DNA from: Zingiber officinale
Taxonomy: Eukaryota; Streptophyta; Magnoliopsida; Zingiberales; Zingiberaceae
Length of the DNA stretch: 64,000 bases
Direction: 5' to 3'
Assembly: GCF_018446385.1 (NCBI RefSeq)
Contig: NC_056002.1
Coordinates: forward strand, 12,720,894-12,784,893
The first letter of the stretch is position 1. Each line of letters begins with the position of its first letter. The notes beneath the pieces were generated by a model that saw nothing but the letters and a program-made list of their open reading frames with translations, did not search any database and was not told the origin of the DNA. The translations under genes were made by a program, and so were the position numbers. Positions 35,077 through 44,819 of the stretch are shown here, in pieces.

Positions 35077-36519
35077 AGATTGAAATGGAAATTTAGATAT
35101 CTGGCCGTAACTTGAGAATGAATTTTGTTTAAATAAAAAAAAATAATATGTCAAAAGTTGTTTAAGTTAGAAATTTCTGCTTTAAACTTCTTAAATCTTC
35201 AAAAGTATTTTTTTTAGAAATTTCTCAAATTTTTGTGAAAAATTACTTAACATTTTTTCTGATATTTTGAGATTGCTTCTGTGAAAATTATTACAAAATT
35301 TTCAAAGTTCTTAAAATTTTTTTAACCCTTAGATTTTTTTCTTGCAAACCCATGTTTTTTGTGTGATCAAAGGGTGAGAAAAAAAGTATAAGTCTAGGGG
35401 GAGGTACACAAATTTTTGCACTAAATCATAAAATTAATTCTTTCTATCTTTTTGCACTTAAATTACAAATTAAGTTAGATTTATTTTATGTCTAATTTTA
35501 ACCCTAGCTTAACTTGGGTTGATCACACAAAAAAGGGGGAGATTGTTGGAACCCCAAGGTTGTTTTGGTGTGATCAACAAGTTAAGTTAGGTCTGTGTTG
35601 TTTTAACCTTGTGTCTAAGTGTGCAGGAGCTTAGGAGCACAGGTACTCGAGCGAAAGACGTAGCTAGCGAGAAGGATGACACACGGTGCATCCGAGGGAC
35701 AAGGTGCTGTAGAAGAGTACCCCGGTGGACGAGAAGGAAGCGTGCGGTGGTTCCGAGGGACGAAAGTCGGAGCGGAAGATTACTCGGGGAGCAAGAGACG
35801 CAGCTAGAGAGAAAGTCGACACGGGGTGCGACCGAGGGACGAAGACTGCGGATGAGTACACTGGTGGACAAGAAGGAAACACGCGGCGATTTCAAGGGAC
35901 GAGAAGCCGGAGCGGAAGGCTGCTCGAGAAGACCGGAAGTTGGGTTCGGGTGAGCCCTTTTCCAGAAGGCCGAGATCACCCAAGCGAGTGGATCTGGAGT
36001 TGAAGACCCAGACCGAAGCGGACTGAACCGGAGCGAACGTCCCGACGGAGAAAAGTCAACTCCTGTTCACTATGGTGCTCCGGGGGCCTGGAATGGCTCC
36101 GAGCGCCCGGACCTTGAATTCTGACCAGATCACGTCAAACGCGATCTGAACGTTGGGGATAAAGTTTTATCCCCCCTAGGGCGCCCAGAACCCTTCCAGG
36201 CGCCCCAACCAAGGCTATAAATATAGCCTTGGTCCAGAAGCTTTTAAACAAACTCCAAGTGATCATTTCCAACGCTTGTATGCTTTAGAGTTGTAGTGAA
36301 GCTTCTGTTTCTGCGCTTCAACATTGTAAGAGGCTTCTCCGCATGAAGGAGTTTTTAGTGCTTAATCTTCCTTGGATTAACAACCACATCGGTTGTAACC
36401 AAGTAAATACTCGTGCTTCTTCCTTTATGTTTTTGATTTACTGCTTTGCTTTTATTATGCAAGTGTTAGCTTAAAGAGTTAGAGAAGGGTTGTTTGCTTT
36501 TGTGTTTACAAGACTATCC

Positions 36520-37639
36520 TGTTGGAGCAATCTAGGTGCCCTAAGTTTTGATGTTTGGGCAAAGGTTTAAGTTAGGTTTATTGTTGTATTTGATATGCAT
36601 TGTGAGTGTGCAGGATACAGGTACAACAAGAAAAGTCCAAGGGTGAGTCTTGACGGTGTAAGTCCAATCATGTAGTCTTGGCAACGTAAGTCCAAGTGTG
36701 ATCTTGGCAAAGGAGGAAAGCCCAAGGATGAGTCTTGGCGGTGTAAGTCCAAGTGTGTAGTCTTGGCAACGTAAGTCCAAGTGTGATCTTGGCAAAGGAG
36801 GAAAGTCCAAGGATGAGTCTTGGCGGTGTAAGTCCAAGCATGTAGTCTTGGCAACGTAAGTCCAAGTGTGACTTGGCAATGGATGAAGTCCCGGAGGCGC
36901 GACCTCTTGGCAAAGGAAGACCCGACAACAATGACAAGGCCGATGGAAGCTCCAGAAGGCAAGACATGAAGGATGGGGAGGCATCCGAGGGACGCAAGGC
37001 TGATGGAGGAGGCTAGAAGGCTAGGTCTAGGTTGGTCGGGCGAGAACGAGTGCTGAGTGAATGTACTCAAGGTAAAATCCTAGAATTAGGGTTTACTATA
37101 GCGTTACTGTAGCAGTACTGTAGCAGTCGACTGGTGACTGTAGCAGTCGACTGATGCACTGTAGCACGACTGGTGCAAGGACCAGTCGACTGGTAACGGG
37201 CAAATCAGGTTCTGATTTGTTCCAAGCTCTATAAGAAGGAGCTTGGTATGGCCGGCCAAGGCGACGAAATTAGACTTGGTTAAGGTCTAATTAGTAGTCT
37301 ACAAGTGCTCAAGAGTTTTCCTTGTGTCCAAGAGGTCTTGGTGAGTTTGTGGTGAGGTTTCTCCACCCACAAGGAGTTTGAGCTAGCCGGAGGTCTTCCG
37401 GAGAGTAATCCACCGACGGATAGGGATCGTCCACCTTACGGACACGCCGTGGAGTAGGAGCTTTATCTCCGAACCACGTAAATGATCGTGTAGCTTGGTT
37501 TGCATTCTTTCTTGTCTTGTATTTTGTTTAGCTTGTTTATTTTTGGTATTATTCCGCTGCGCAAGCTAACAACGTAGGAAGCGAACGATTTGGGTGAGCC
37601 GCTATTCACCCCCCTCTAGCGGGCACATCGGTCCTAACA
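36520..37639. mobile_element. Solo LTR D in the right LTR of B, TSD TATCC
   Basis: A 1,120-bp segment starts TGTTGGAGCAATCTAGG, ends ATCGGTCCTAACA and is flanked by TATCC (36515-36519 and 37640-37644). TG...CA ends, a 5-bp duplication and absence of internal sequence define a solo LTR left by LTR-LTR recombination. It carries an 85-bp tandem repeat and a GTCGACTGGT-containing repeat near 37120-37195. A TATA-like GCTCTATAAGAAGG lies at 37227-37240. The family differs from that of B. Its insertion position in the LTR is the same as that of element C in the other LTR. Confidence 0.85.
36633..36878. repeat. 85-bp tandem repeat inside solo LTR D
   Basis: Units start at 36633, 36718 and 36803, each AAG(T/C)CCAAGG.TGAGTCTTG, with inner TGTAGTCTTGGCAACG and GTGATCTTGGCAAAGG words. 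There are about 2.9 copies, and they are nearly identical. Minus-strand frames at 36541-37070 arise from this repeat. Confidence 0.9.
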
Positions 37640-37680
37640 TATCCAACAACCCCCTCCTAGCCGGGAGCAACGGTCCTACA

Positions 37681-39201
37681 AAAACCTCATAAAAAAATTT
37701 AACGTTTAATTTTCTCGCTGAAAGCGCTAAGTCTAATTAATAGTTCAAGTTAAACAAGACTTTGGAACCCAATATAGGTTCCAACCTACTGGATTAACTA
37801 AAAATTTCTTAGGGACATACCTTTTTGAAATATTCCTAATTTGTCTCTGGTGATATATAAAATATCAATTTAAATTGTTGTATTTTCTAAAATTTGTATT
37901 ATGGGAACATGCATGATTTTTAAAGAATCTATTTGTCTTTTCAAATTTTCATTTTCTAATTTTAATTTGTCTAACTCTTCTAATGGGTAAGATTTAGCTA
38001 ATATTATTTTTAAATTTTTAATTTCCTTTTCAAATTTACAACAGTCCTTAGTTAATAGTTTAACAAATTTGAAAAATTTATTGGGAGAAAGAGATTGTAC
38101 CTCACTTACCTTGTCGATCTCATTATTTGTAGCTCCCCCTAAACTGCTGCTTGCTTCCGTCGTAGCTCCCCCTTCATCGATGCTCTCGATGCTCATTTCG
38201 GACGAGCTTGAATCGTAGTCCTCGTCTTGATGACTTGCCATTAGTGCAAGTCCGGAGAAGGCCTCGACTTCCGATTCGGACGATGTATCGTCCAACGTCG
38301 CCTTTAAGACCTTGCGCTTTTGGAGAGATTTTTTTACCTTTGTCCTTGTCCTTGTTCCTTAGCTTGGGGAAGTTGTCCTTGACGTGTCATTCTTCGTTGC
38401 AGTGGTAGCAGCGGATTGTCATTTTCTTTTTACCCTACGGATGGTTAGTATTTCTAGACTTACATAGTTTCTTAAACCGTCTTACCTTCATAACCATTTA
38501 CTCGTCGTCGAGAGAAGACTCTGACTCAGGTTCGTCTCTCGATGCTTTGAGGGCAACGTTATGCTTGAGCTCCTTCGTACCTGCACATCTTGATTCATGC
38601 ACTTCAAATGTTGAGAATAATTCTTCCAAGGTAATTTTTTTCTAAGTCTTTAGAAATATAAAAGACATCTACTAGTGATGCCCATTTCGTATTTCTTGGA
38701 AATAAATTTAGTGTGTACCTTAGCGAATCTCGGTTACTTACTTTTTCTTAGAGATTCAAAAGTCCGATGATGATTTCTTTAATTCTTGAGTGTAGATGCA
38801 CAACTGTTTCGTCTTCTTCAAGTAGTAGGTTGGTGAGCTAGTTGCGAAGTAGGTCTCGTCTCGCGAGCTTGGCTTCGGACGTCCCTTAATGCAATTGCCG
38901 ATCCGGTTGACTTCTTGTGGCAGAAGAACGCTCAGCAGAAGGAATTCTGCCTTGCAGTTTGCCACGTAGTCGTCCTGCTCCTTTTTCGTCCACTGGTATT
39001 TTTCTTTGCACTCCGGTGCTACAAAATCGAATTCCATAATTAACAATAAATCAAAGTCTGTCTTGAAAAATACCTGCATTCACTTTTTCCAGCTAGCGAA
39101 TTCTCCTTTGAATTTTGATGGATAGATGCTTGGTCCAACCATTAGTTCGGTACTTCATTCGGCGGTTAGTCCTCCTGAAGCATTCTGGCTCTGATACCAC
39201 A
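37681..39201 (-). other. 5' internal part of element A with gag-like frame
   Basis: On the minus strand a 141-residue frame (37870-38295) reads SSESEVEAFSGLALMA, SIDEGGATTEASSS, and then a coiled stretch KFEKEIKNLKIILAKS and LDKLKLENENLKRQIDS. Upstream on the same strand, near 38360-38400, a CYHCNEE-like zinc knuckle is visible. A further frame lies at 38756-39079. Together these are the remains of a copia gag. The region is broken in several places and contains no pol. Confidence 0.65.
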
Positions 39202-40103
39202 TGTTGGGACCGTTGGAGGCCGGCTAGAAGGGGGGTTGAATAGCCTTGTAAAAATAAAACACAACCCTTCTCGATCTTTTAAAAAATCTTGCATAAAATA
39301 GATTAAATAAACAGAAAGAAACTAAACGAAGAGGCACAAGTATTTTTACTTGGTTACAACCGGGGAGATTGTTAATCCAAGGAATGAATCACACACTAGA
39401 ATATCTCCTTCAGGCGGAGAAGCTTCTTACAGCAGTGAAGCGCAAAAAATGAAGAAGCTAAACTAGAAATGAAGCTCATAAGTGTTGAGTACACAATTCT
39501 TGAATTGATGAAAAGTTTCTGGACCAAGGCTGTATTTATAGCCTTGGTCGGAGCGCCTGGAACCCTTCTAGGCGTCTGGGAGGGGATAAAATTTTATCCC
39601 CTTCACAATGGATCACGTTTGACCGCGATCCGGTCAAAATTCAATCTCGGGTGCTCGGAATGGCTCCGGGCGCCAAGACTAGTTCGGCCGCTCGGACCAA
39701 AAGTCAACAAGGTTGACTTTTGGTCCGGGCCCTCTGCTCTGGTGCTACTCGCCTCAGTCCGAGTCTTCTACTCCGGCTCCGCTTGTTTGGGTGATTTCAG
39801 CCAACCGAAATAAGCCTCACCCGAACCCAATTTCAGCCTTCTCGAGCAACCTTCTGCTTCGACTTCTCGTCCCTCAGAAACGTGCGCGCCTCCTTCTCGT
39901 CCGCATGCGTACTCTTCCGCAGCGCCTCGTACCTCAAACGCACCAAGCCCGTCGGCTCCCTTCCTTATCGTCCTTCTCGCTAGCTGCGTCTTTTGCTCGA
40001 CTCCCTGTGCTCCTAAGCTCTTGCACACTTAGACACAAGTTAAAATGTCACAGGACCTAACTTAATTTATTGATCACATCAAAATAACCTTGGGGTTCCA
40101 ACA
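39202..40103 (-). repeat. LTR of element A (5' LTR)
   Basis: Partner of 27106-28013; starts TGTTGGGACC, ends GGTTCCAACA on +. Several differences per 100 bp from its partner are visible in the first line. Frames at 39469-40060 are shadows. Confidence 0.85.
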
Positions 40104-40411
40104 CTTGATTCCTTGTGTACTTGAAAAAAAAAAGTTGTGGACTGGACCAAGAACATTCAGGAGTTAGAATCCTTTTGGAGCAGAGGAATGAGAACCTATG
40201 TATGGAGATCTCTGATTATAGCCAGTCTAAAGGGAGGTTCATGCTATTACAGTACCAAACAGTTTTGTATTCCATACAAGAAACTACATAATTTAGTCCA
40301 AACTCTCTCTGAACTGAACTTCTGAAATTGACATTTTAAACAACAAAAGTATCAGAATTAGTTTTAATTTTGGAAACCCTGCCTAAAGTTACGAACCTAA
40401 CTCCTTGAGTT

Positions 40412-40508
40412 AGAGGTTGTTTTTTTTCTTCTTACACTCAGGTTCAGATTCAGTTCTTGGAGAACTGAATCTAAACCTGAGTGTATGAAGAAAAAAAAAA
40501 CAACCTCT
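40412..40508. repeat. Near-perfect 97-bp hairpin
   Basis: AGAGGTTGTTTTTTTTCTTC...CAGTTCT is mirrored by AGAACTG...AACAACCTCT around a loop of about 3 bases (TGG). The arms are about 46 bp with very few mismatches. It lies in the 3' internal part of the outer gypsy-type element. No target duplication was identified. Confidence 0.88.
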
Positions 40509-40974
40509 AAATGGTATAGGTGTTGCTATACAACTGATTCTTGGAATTTTTGAAAATGTGAAGTACTAGAACTCTGATATTTCTTTGAATATAATTGTTG
40601 GCCTGAATCTCTGGTGCTAAAACGATTAGAAACAATATGCTCTTGATGTATATGGCACACAGAAGGAAGGTTATTTACAGAATAGTGTAGGGATTATCTG
40701 GAAATAAAGAAGACTAGTGGAAGTTGGTTTAAAGACAGAAACTGGGAAATGCAGGAATGAAATAGTTATTTCAGAACTTCAAGCTATTTCAGAGTTTGGA
40801 AGTGTGACAGTGAAGTCTTGTTACACTGATAATTTTGATTAGTACACTCAGGAAAAAAAAACAAAGGGACTATAGCTGAAGGTTATAGAATTTGAATGAG
40901 AAATAATTGGAGAATGACACAACTGGAGTTTGAAATTGAATTCTAAAATGCTGAAATTGTATCCTATTTAGTGC

Positions 40975-42614
40975 CAATTCTGAGATTAATTAGGGAGATC
41001 AAGGTTCGAAGAAATCTAGATCATTTATTCGAGATCAGGGGAGATCTGTGTCATCCATCAAACATATGTTCCATCCAAGTCAAAAAGATGATAGATCAGG
41101 ACCATAGATCAAGATCTGAAGCCTTTGAACTAGATCCGAACCGATCCTACCGTTAATCAAGATCTTAAGAAATCGAAGCAGTTGATTCAGATCTCAGATT
41201 TGATTTAAATGAGAAGCTACAGTGTCTTTTTGGTTCGTCAATTCTCTCGCGGCAAAACAGAGGAGGTGATTGTGCTTTCTTCCTCTGGTGATCTCAATCC
41301 ATTTCTACTGCTGGTGAGCAAGCGAAGTCAAGGCGACCCTTCCTCCATCTAAAATCTGTTGGGGTTGCAAGGTTGCAAACATAGTCCCATATTGGAAACA
41401 CATGGGAAAGATCATGGGTTTATAAGAGAAAAGATATCTCCATTGGTATGAGGCCTTTTGGGGAGAGCCCAAGAGCAAAACCATGAGGGCTTAGGCCCAA
41501 AGTGGACAATATCATGCCATTGTGGAGATATCTAAATTCTTTTCGATCCAACAAAATCCACCCATCAACAAACGGCGACGCCACTACAACCTTCTGGTTC
41601 ATCACCGATCGCCTACTTTGCCGTGATTTCGAGTGAGGAAGAAGAAGCGGATAAGGTGAAGGAATTCGGTGGTTTGAGCTTTTCCTTTGTTTTCCAACTG
41701 GCGATCTTCCTTCCTTGAAGCTCTGCAACCATCTGAATGGGCAGGAGTGTTTGCTCTATCTTCCCCCCATATGACTATTTACTCCATCGACGCCAACCAC
41801 AAGCCATCCTTCTTCTTCCCTGATCGGTTTCGAGACGAGAGGAAGAAGGCCTAAGTTACGAAGGGGATAGGGGTTTACCATTTCCTTCGGAATTTTGTCT
41901 TCGTCATGCCATCCATCTTCAGCAGATCACTCATCGACATTGATCTTCTGCCTCTCTACATATCTAATCCGGAACCTCTTCATGTGTTGGTTTGTTCTTC
42001 ATCTGTGTGTGGATTGTTCTACAACAATGCTAATTGTTTCTCTTTGGTTGATGATTGATTATTTACTTGAGTTGTTGGATTGATTGTAATTGGATTCAAG
42101 TTTCCAATGGTTAGGATTTCATTTACTCAGTTTTGAATTGAATCATGTATGCAATGTGTTTTCTAAAATGGTTCTTAGAATTTAGTTAGTAATTCTATTA
42201 GTTAGTTGAATGCAATGCTTGTTAGTTTAGTGGTCTATGTTTCCATATGCTTGGTTCTCCATTTGGATGTCATTAGGTTGGATTAGATTTCTTTAGTGCT
42301 CTAGGTTTCATTCCATGCTTAGTTTTGCTAATGCCTTATTTCATGTTATCTTTTATTTTCTGCAATTGTAGTTAGGTTGGACTTAGCTCTTATTACCTGC
42401 TTGCTATTTCGTATTATAGTTTTAGAACCAAAATCCAAACTCCCCATTTTCATATCAAAAACCTAAAAAGTAATAACAAATCAATCCTAAGATACCATTA
42501 TTGCTACATTTGTTGGGAGACGACCCGAGTCATCTCTAAACTACATTAGTGTAGAATGAATTCAATCACTTAATTATTTTAATACTCATTTCATGATAAA
42601 ATTAGGGTTTATCA
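40975..42614 (+). repeat. Right LTR of outer gypsy-type element
   Basis: Direct repeat partner of 23240-24712 and ends GGGTTTATCA. It is interrupted by a TRIM-like solo LTR (41357-41553). The left border is approximate. Confidence 0.65.
41357..41553. mobile_element. TRIM-like solo LTR, TSD AAATC
   Basis: A 197-bp unit starts TGTTGGGGTTGCAAGG and ends TTTTCGATCCAACA, flanked by AAATC (41352-41356 and 41554-41558). The interior includes CCATATTGGAAACACATGGG, GGTTTATAAGAGAAAAGATA, ATGAGGCCTTTTGGG and GGGCTTAGGCCCAAAGTGG. I recall these words from short LTRs of terminal-repeat-in-miniature and related copia elements shared across many angiosperms. The minus-strand frame 41420-41728 is a shadow. 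Confidence 0.85.
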
Positions 42615-42654
42615 AACATTCAGTCCAAGACAGATTCACTATGAATAAGATGAG

Positions 42655-43060
42655 TTCATCATCACTACCTCAAGGGATCTAACTTTTGGCAATGGAGGTA
42701 AGGGCCTCGGACTCTCCTTTGATTAAGCGACTTGTGGAAATTAGAGATAAGGTGGTTCAGAGGCTACACAGATAGGGAGCAGTGAACATGACACTACTGA
42801 CTGGTTCGCAGGCAAGAAAAATAGGATAGCAAATGCGTATGAGTTTTTCAGGCCACGGTATTTTAGGCATCAATGGTATGGAAACTGAGGACTATGCCCA
42901 AACATCTTTTTTGTGTTTGGCTCCTTGCACATGGGAAGTTATGGACGGCGAACATATTGCCCTATAAGGTGCACAAATGTTGTGTACTTTGTGCAGATAG
43001 CGTAGGACGAATCTAATGAACATATTTATTTTGAATGCCCCATCACTCAAACCTAAATTT
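42655..43060 (+). pseudogene. LINE ORF2 remnant with zinc-binding RT-C domain
   Basis: From about 42871 the + strand reads VWKLRTMPKHLFCVWLLAHG, LWTANILPYKVHKCCVLC, a frame change with stops near 43017, and then ESNEHIYFECPI. The W-x(3)-TMPK..F.W...H...T...L...V....C.LC....E...H..FEC layout is that of the zf-RVT domain at the C-terminus of plant LINE reverse transcriptases. Upstream RT and endonuclease are absent. It is a short, frameshifted non-LTR fossil. Confidence 0.75.
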
Positions 43061-43687
43061 TGTTTTTTTAATACTTTCTGACCTTTTAATTCTCCTATTT
43101 TTTTTTCTAGTGATGCCAATAGTGAGACATTTAAGAATTCTTTATATTTTCTATAAGAATTGCTATCAACCCATGTATTCCAAATTTTAAAATAACTTAA
43201 TATTATTCAAACTATCATCTCTGTAACTATCTCATAATTAAGAACGAATAAGAGAGTCTTCTTTGCTCAACTTAATTTTTAACTTTACACTTTTTAAAAT
43301 TGGCGCAATATTGATGATTTAATCTTCTTAGTTTCCTAAATAACCATTAAATGTATTAATTGCACGATCTCTACTAGATGGATAAAAAATGATTGAGATA
43401 GATATTAATATCACTCAACTGCTACATCTTATATTACTAAATATTAACTAATAAAAGAAGTGATTATCATTATGGAATAATTTTTAAAATTTTGAATATT
43501 AATTGCTTACTTATAAGCTAATGGTTATGGGTATTATGACTTATCTCCTTTTTATATAAACTAACATCTTTTATTACAATTAATATAACATATAAATTTA
43601 ATGTAGTTGCATCTTTTCAAATTACAATTGTTGCAAAATTTTCAAAAACAAATCTTGTTTAATGAAGGGCTTTCATGATACCTTTTA
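43061..43687. other. AT-rich spacer
   Basis: AT-rich DNA with no gene signature and no obvious transposon ends. It lies between the LINE remnant and the Tourist-like MITE. Confidence 0.5.
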
Positions 43688-44534
43688 GGGTGCGTTTGGT
43701 TCGGGGTTATTCTTGATAACCTTGGTTATCCATCCAAAGTTATCAACAAAAACCTTGTTTGGTTTAGGTATTCGATGATTCCCAAGTAATGTTCCATTCC
43801 CGACACGTCAGCAAAAGGGTCATGCAGCCCGGAATAGGAAAACTTTAGAAAACTAAGGTTTTTCTTGATTTCGGGGTTAACGAATTTTTTTTACCAAAAA
43901 TACCCTCCGATAAGAAAAAACATTAAAAAAGAGAAAAAATGTAAAAAAATATTTTAAAAAAATTAAAAATTAAAAATTTATTTTAAAAAAATAAAAAATA
44001 TTAAAAAATAAAAAATATAAATTTTAAAAATAAAAAATATAAATTTAAAAAATGTTAAAAAATAAAAAATTTATATATTTTTTTTTAAAAAAATAAAAAA
44101 TTTATAAAATTTTTTTAAAAAAATAAAAAATTTATAAAATTTTTTTAAAAAAATAAAAAATTTTAAAATTTTAAAATAAAAAAATTAAAAATAAAATAAA
44201 TTAATTAAAATAAAAAATAAAAAAATGTAAACAAATAAAAATATAAATAATATAAAAACATTAAAAAAAATAAAAAAACACATAAAAAAGTAAAAAAATA
44301 TACAGGAAAAAGAAAAGTAAATAATATTAAAAAATAAATAAATTAGTAATAATATTATGTATAGTTGGTTTTGTAATTGAGGGTAATACGGTAAAATATT
44401 AAACTAGGGTATTCATTAAAACATTTAAACAAACAAGTTTTTATTGTATTACCTAGGTTGAACCAAACAACATTTGGTTATGTTTTATTCCCCGTAATCA
44501 AGGTTATACATGATGACTTGAACCAAACGCACCC
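43688..44534. mobile_element. Tourist-like (PIF/Harbinger) MITE, TSD TTA
   Basis: The ends are perfect 15-bp inverted repeats, GGGTGCGTTTGGTTC and GAACCAAACGCACCC, directly flanked by TTA on both sides (43685-43687 and 44535-44537). A TTA duplication and the GTTTGGTT-type end define Tourist/PIF-Harbinger. Inside, TAACCTTGGTTATCC near the left end is partly mirrored by AATCAAGGTTATAC near the right. The centre (about 43915-44340) is A/T low complexity with a 31-bp near-tandem repeat near 44090-44160. The element is 847 bp, long for a MITE because of that tract. There is no coding frame. Confidence 0.9.
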
Positions 44535-44819
44535 TTAGTGTTTTTCAAATATAAAGGAAACATTCTTCTCACCACAAGAATTGGTTCTCAATAATCACTT
44601 GCAATAATATGCAGCTGTTGAAATACAAATTTCACTTGTTGATTATTGAAAACTTAAGTACAACACCTCTCGAAATACTTTGGCCACAGATTTTGAATCT
44701 TTTTGTTTTCTATCAACATATTCCTAAAAATTGCTGAAAAAAAAATCTCTACTTCCATTTTAGAAAGGCTTCTAATTAAGAGACTACTGAGTTATGCACT
44801 ATTTTGCTGCATCGTCTAG

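Larger units (their letters stand above)
28632..37680 (+). mobile_element. Element B: copia derivative inserted in A, opposite orientation
   Basis: LTRs at 28632-33935 (interrupted by C; about 1,052 bp net) and 35544-37680 (interrupted by D) start TGTTGGAACCCCAAGG and end CGGTCCTACA. The primer site TGGTATCAGAGCC (33938-33950) follows the left LTR by two bases, and a purine tract AAAAAAGGGGGAGAT precedes the right LTR. Orientation is therefore plus. Flanks AAAGC and AAAAC could be a 5-bp duplication with one change. The 1.6 kb internal region holds a gag-like frame (34189-34512) and a repetitive Phe/Lys-rich frame (34552-35076) but no pol, so it is non-autonomous. It is the same family as A but inverted. 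Its LTRs are more alike than those of A, consistent with later insertion. Confidence 0.85.
35544..37680 (+). repeat. Right LTR of element B, split by solo LTR D
   Basis: LTR parts are 35544-36519 and 37645-37680. It has the same landmarks as the left LTR, including the TATA box GGCTATAAATATAGCC (36212-36227) and the end CGGTCCTACA. Frames at 35587-36003 are LTR shadows. Confidence 0.85.
27106..40103 (-). mobile_element. Element A: non-autonomous copia derivative, TSD CTTGA
   Basis: LTRs at 27106-28013 and 39202-40103 (908 and 902 bp) are direct repeats starting TGTTGGGACC and ending GGTTCCAACA on the + strand. CTTGA flanks the element exactly (27101-27105 and 40104-40108). The primer site for initiator Met-tRNA, read on the minus strand as TGGTATCAGAGCC (39187-39199), lies two bases from the right LTR. 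A purine tract (minus strand AAAAGGAGAGAGAT) abuts the left LTR. Orientation is therefore minus. Own internal DNA is only 28014-28631 plus 37681-39201. It encodes a gag-like frame with a zinc-knuckle-like stretch but no protease, integrase or reverse transcriptase. It is a broken, non-autonomous member of a copia family with long gag. Its LTRs differ visibly, so it is older than B, C and D. Confidence 0.85.
23240..42614 (+). mobile_element. Outermost gypsy-type large retrotransposon derivative
   Basis: Two LTRs (about 23240-24712 and about 40975-42614) share many landmarks, among them CCATCCAAG, GGAAGAAGAAGC, TCAATCCTAAGATACCA, TGTTGGGAGACGACCCGAGTCAT and the end GGGTTTATCA. The first LTR is followed after four bases by TGGCGTCGTTGCCGGGGA (24717-24734). 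This is a one-base variant of the primer site of Athila/Tat-type gypsy elements and sets the + orientation. The true internal sequence is 24713-27105 plus 40109 to about 40975. It has a short Gln-Tyr-Tyr-rich coding stretch near 24904 and AAGTGTGGGGGAA (26789-26801), but no polymerase domains, so it is a non-autonomous, broken derivative. Exact outer ends and target duplication were not resolved. It hosts all the insertions described for 27-40 kb plus a solo LTR in its right repeat. LTR divergence makes it the oldest layer. Confidence 0.75.

Noticed and set aside
36541-37070. Three minus-strand frames with repeated LDLRCQD/LGLTPPRL-like units
   Set aside because: They are by-products of the 85-bp tandem repeat in solo LTR D, open in several frames.
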